A stretch of 5,804 nt of DNA from Methanobacterium sp. GTDB lineage: Archaea; Methanobacteriota; Methanobacteria; Methanobacteriales; Methanobacteriaceae. A program made the position numbers and the translations under genes. The notes beneath the pieces are model-generated. The model saw only the letters and a list, made by a program, of their open reading frames with translations. It did not search any database and was not told the DNA's origin. This document shows, in pieces, positions 5,410-5,804 of this stretch (within the stretch, counting starts at the first letter, position 1; each line of letters starts with the position of its first letter). The stretch lies in assembly GCA_003164415.1 (NCBI GenBank), contig PLTK01000102.1, positions 2,920 through 8,723 of the forward strand, given 5' to 3'.

Positions 5410-5804
5410 ATGTTCGGACTAGGCAAGAAAAAATTTGAAGAAATACATATAGATCGTGAATTGGTTGAGGAAATAAAGGACATCGCAAGAGAGTCTTATC
5501 CATTAGAATTCAGTGCTATGTTACAAGGCAAAATTGAGGATAATGTTTTAAAAATACAAGGACTTATTTTTTTACCAGGTGCTGCTTCCGAGTCAGGTGC
5601 GGTAATGGAAATTTTTATGATGCCCATGTTATCAGATGCAGTTGGTTCGGTACATAGTCATCCAGGTTACAGTGCAGAACCTTCTGGTGCAGATCTTCAG
5701 TTCTTTGCAAAAAGGGGATATTTTCACGTTATTATCTCACAACCCTACGACGATGATAGCATATGTGGATATGATGGTTTTGGAGAATTAGTAAATTATA
5801 CAAT
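5410..5804 (+). CDS. JAMM/MPN (JAB1/Mov34/PAD-1) metalloprotease, 3' end missing
   Basis: 131 complete codons are visible and the frame is still open at the window edge. Predicted zinc isopeptidase. The JAMM motif is complete: Glu33 in YPLEF (30-34), then His82-x-His84-Pro in VHSHPGYSAEPSGAD, with Ser92 and Asp95 in the exact HxHx7Sx2D spacing. The catalytic Glu, both zinc-binding His and the Asp are all present, so it should be active. In archaea such stand-alone enzymes (the HvJAMM1 type) remove ubiquitin-like SAMP modifiers from proteins or release them from MoaD/ThiS-type sulfur carriers. The substrate here is not evident. Archaeal single-domain members are about 130-145 residues, so only a few residues are probably missing, unless it is a fusion. 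It follows Thg1 by 50 bases on the same strand. Confidence 0.88.
   Translation, partial: MFGLGKKKFEEIHIDRELVEEIKDIARESYPLEFSAMLQGKIEDNVLKIQGLIFLPGAASESGAVMEIFMMPMLSDAVGSVHSHPGYSAEPSGADLQFFAKRGYFHVIISQPYDDDSICGYDGFGELVNYT

Overview
The window looks like a piece of a methanogenic euryarchaeal chromosome, most probably Methanobacteriales (a Methanobacterium-like genome). This is inferred from gene content and style. The DNA is AT-rich. Start sites carry archaeal Shine-Dalgarno sequences (GGTGA, GGTGGT) and TATA-like boxes. The set of families is typical of that order: an archaeal Thg1, L-aspartate dehydrogenase, an EMAP-type RNA-binding protein, a small PRC-barrel protein, an archaeal JAMM protease and a lactaldehyde-dehydrogenase-like ALDH. 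Nothing in the window is mobile, and there is no rRNA, tRNA or CRISPR array.

Layout. Bases 1-442 hold the 3' end of an aldehyde dehydrogenase gene (+), probably the CofA/lactaldehyde dehydrogenase type. It converges, with only 11 bases between stop codons, on a 497-aa beta-CASP metallo-beta-lactamase RNase (454-1947, -). Upstream of that on the same strand is a 237-aa protein with a C-terminal EMAP/tRNA-binding OB domain (2012-2725, -). Between them lie a T-run terminator candidate and a new promoter candidate, so the two may be separate units. Bases 2726-3379 form a 654-base, very AT-rich divergent intergenic region with no gene that I can support. It does hold several perfect inverted repeats. 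Rightwards come a 107-aa PRC-barrel protein (3380-3703) and L-aspartate dehydrogenase (3714-4478), 10 bases apart and probably one operon. Then come tRNA-His guanylyltransferase-like Thg1 (4613-5359) and, 50 bases later, a JAMM/MPN metalloprotease that runs off the right edge (5410 onward).

How the genes fit together. Three of the seven genes concern RNA (beta-CASP nuclease, EMAP-type RNA binder, Thg1), which gives the window an RNA-metabolism flavour. Two are cofactor enzymes: aspartate dehydrogenase for NAD, and the ALDH probably for coenzyme F420. The JAMM protease acts on ubiquitin-like modifiers. The PRC-barrel protein belongs to a group that includes archaeal cell-division adaptors. This looks like ordinary core-genome clustering rather than an accessory defence island. 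The least explained sequence is the palindrome-rich intergenic region and the inverted repeat that sits on the promoter or leader of the PRC-barrel/aspartate dehydrogenase operon.
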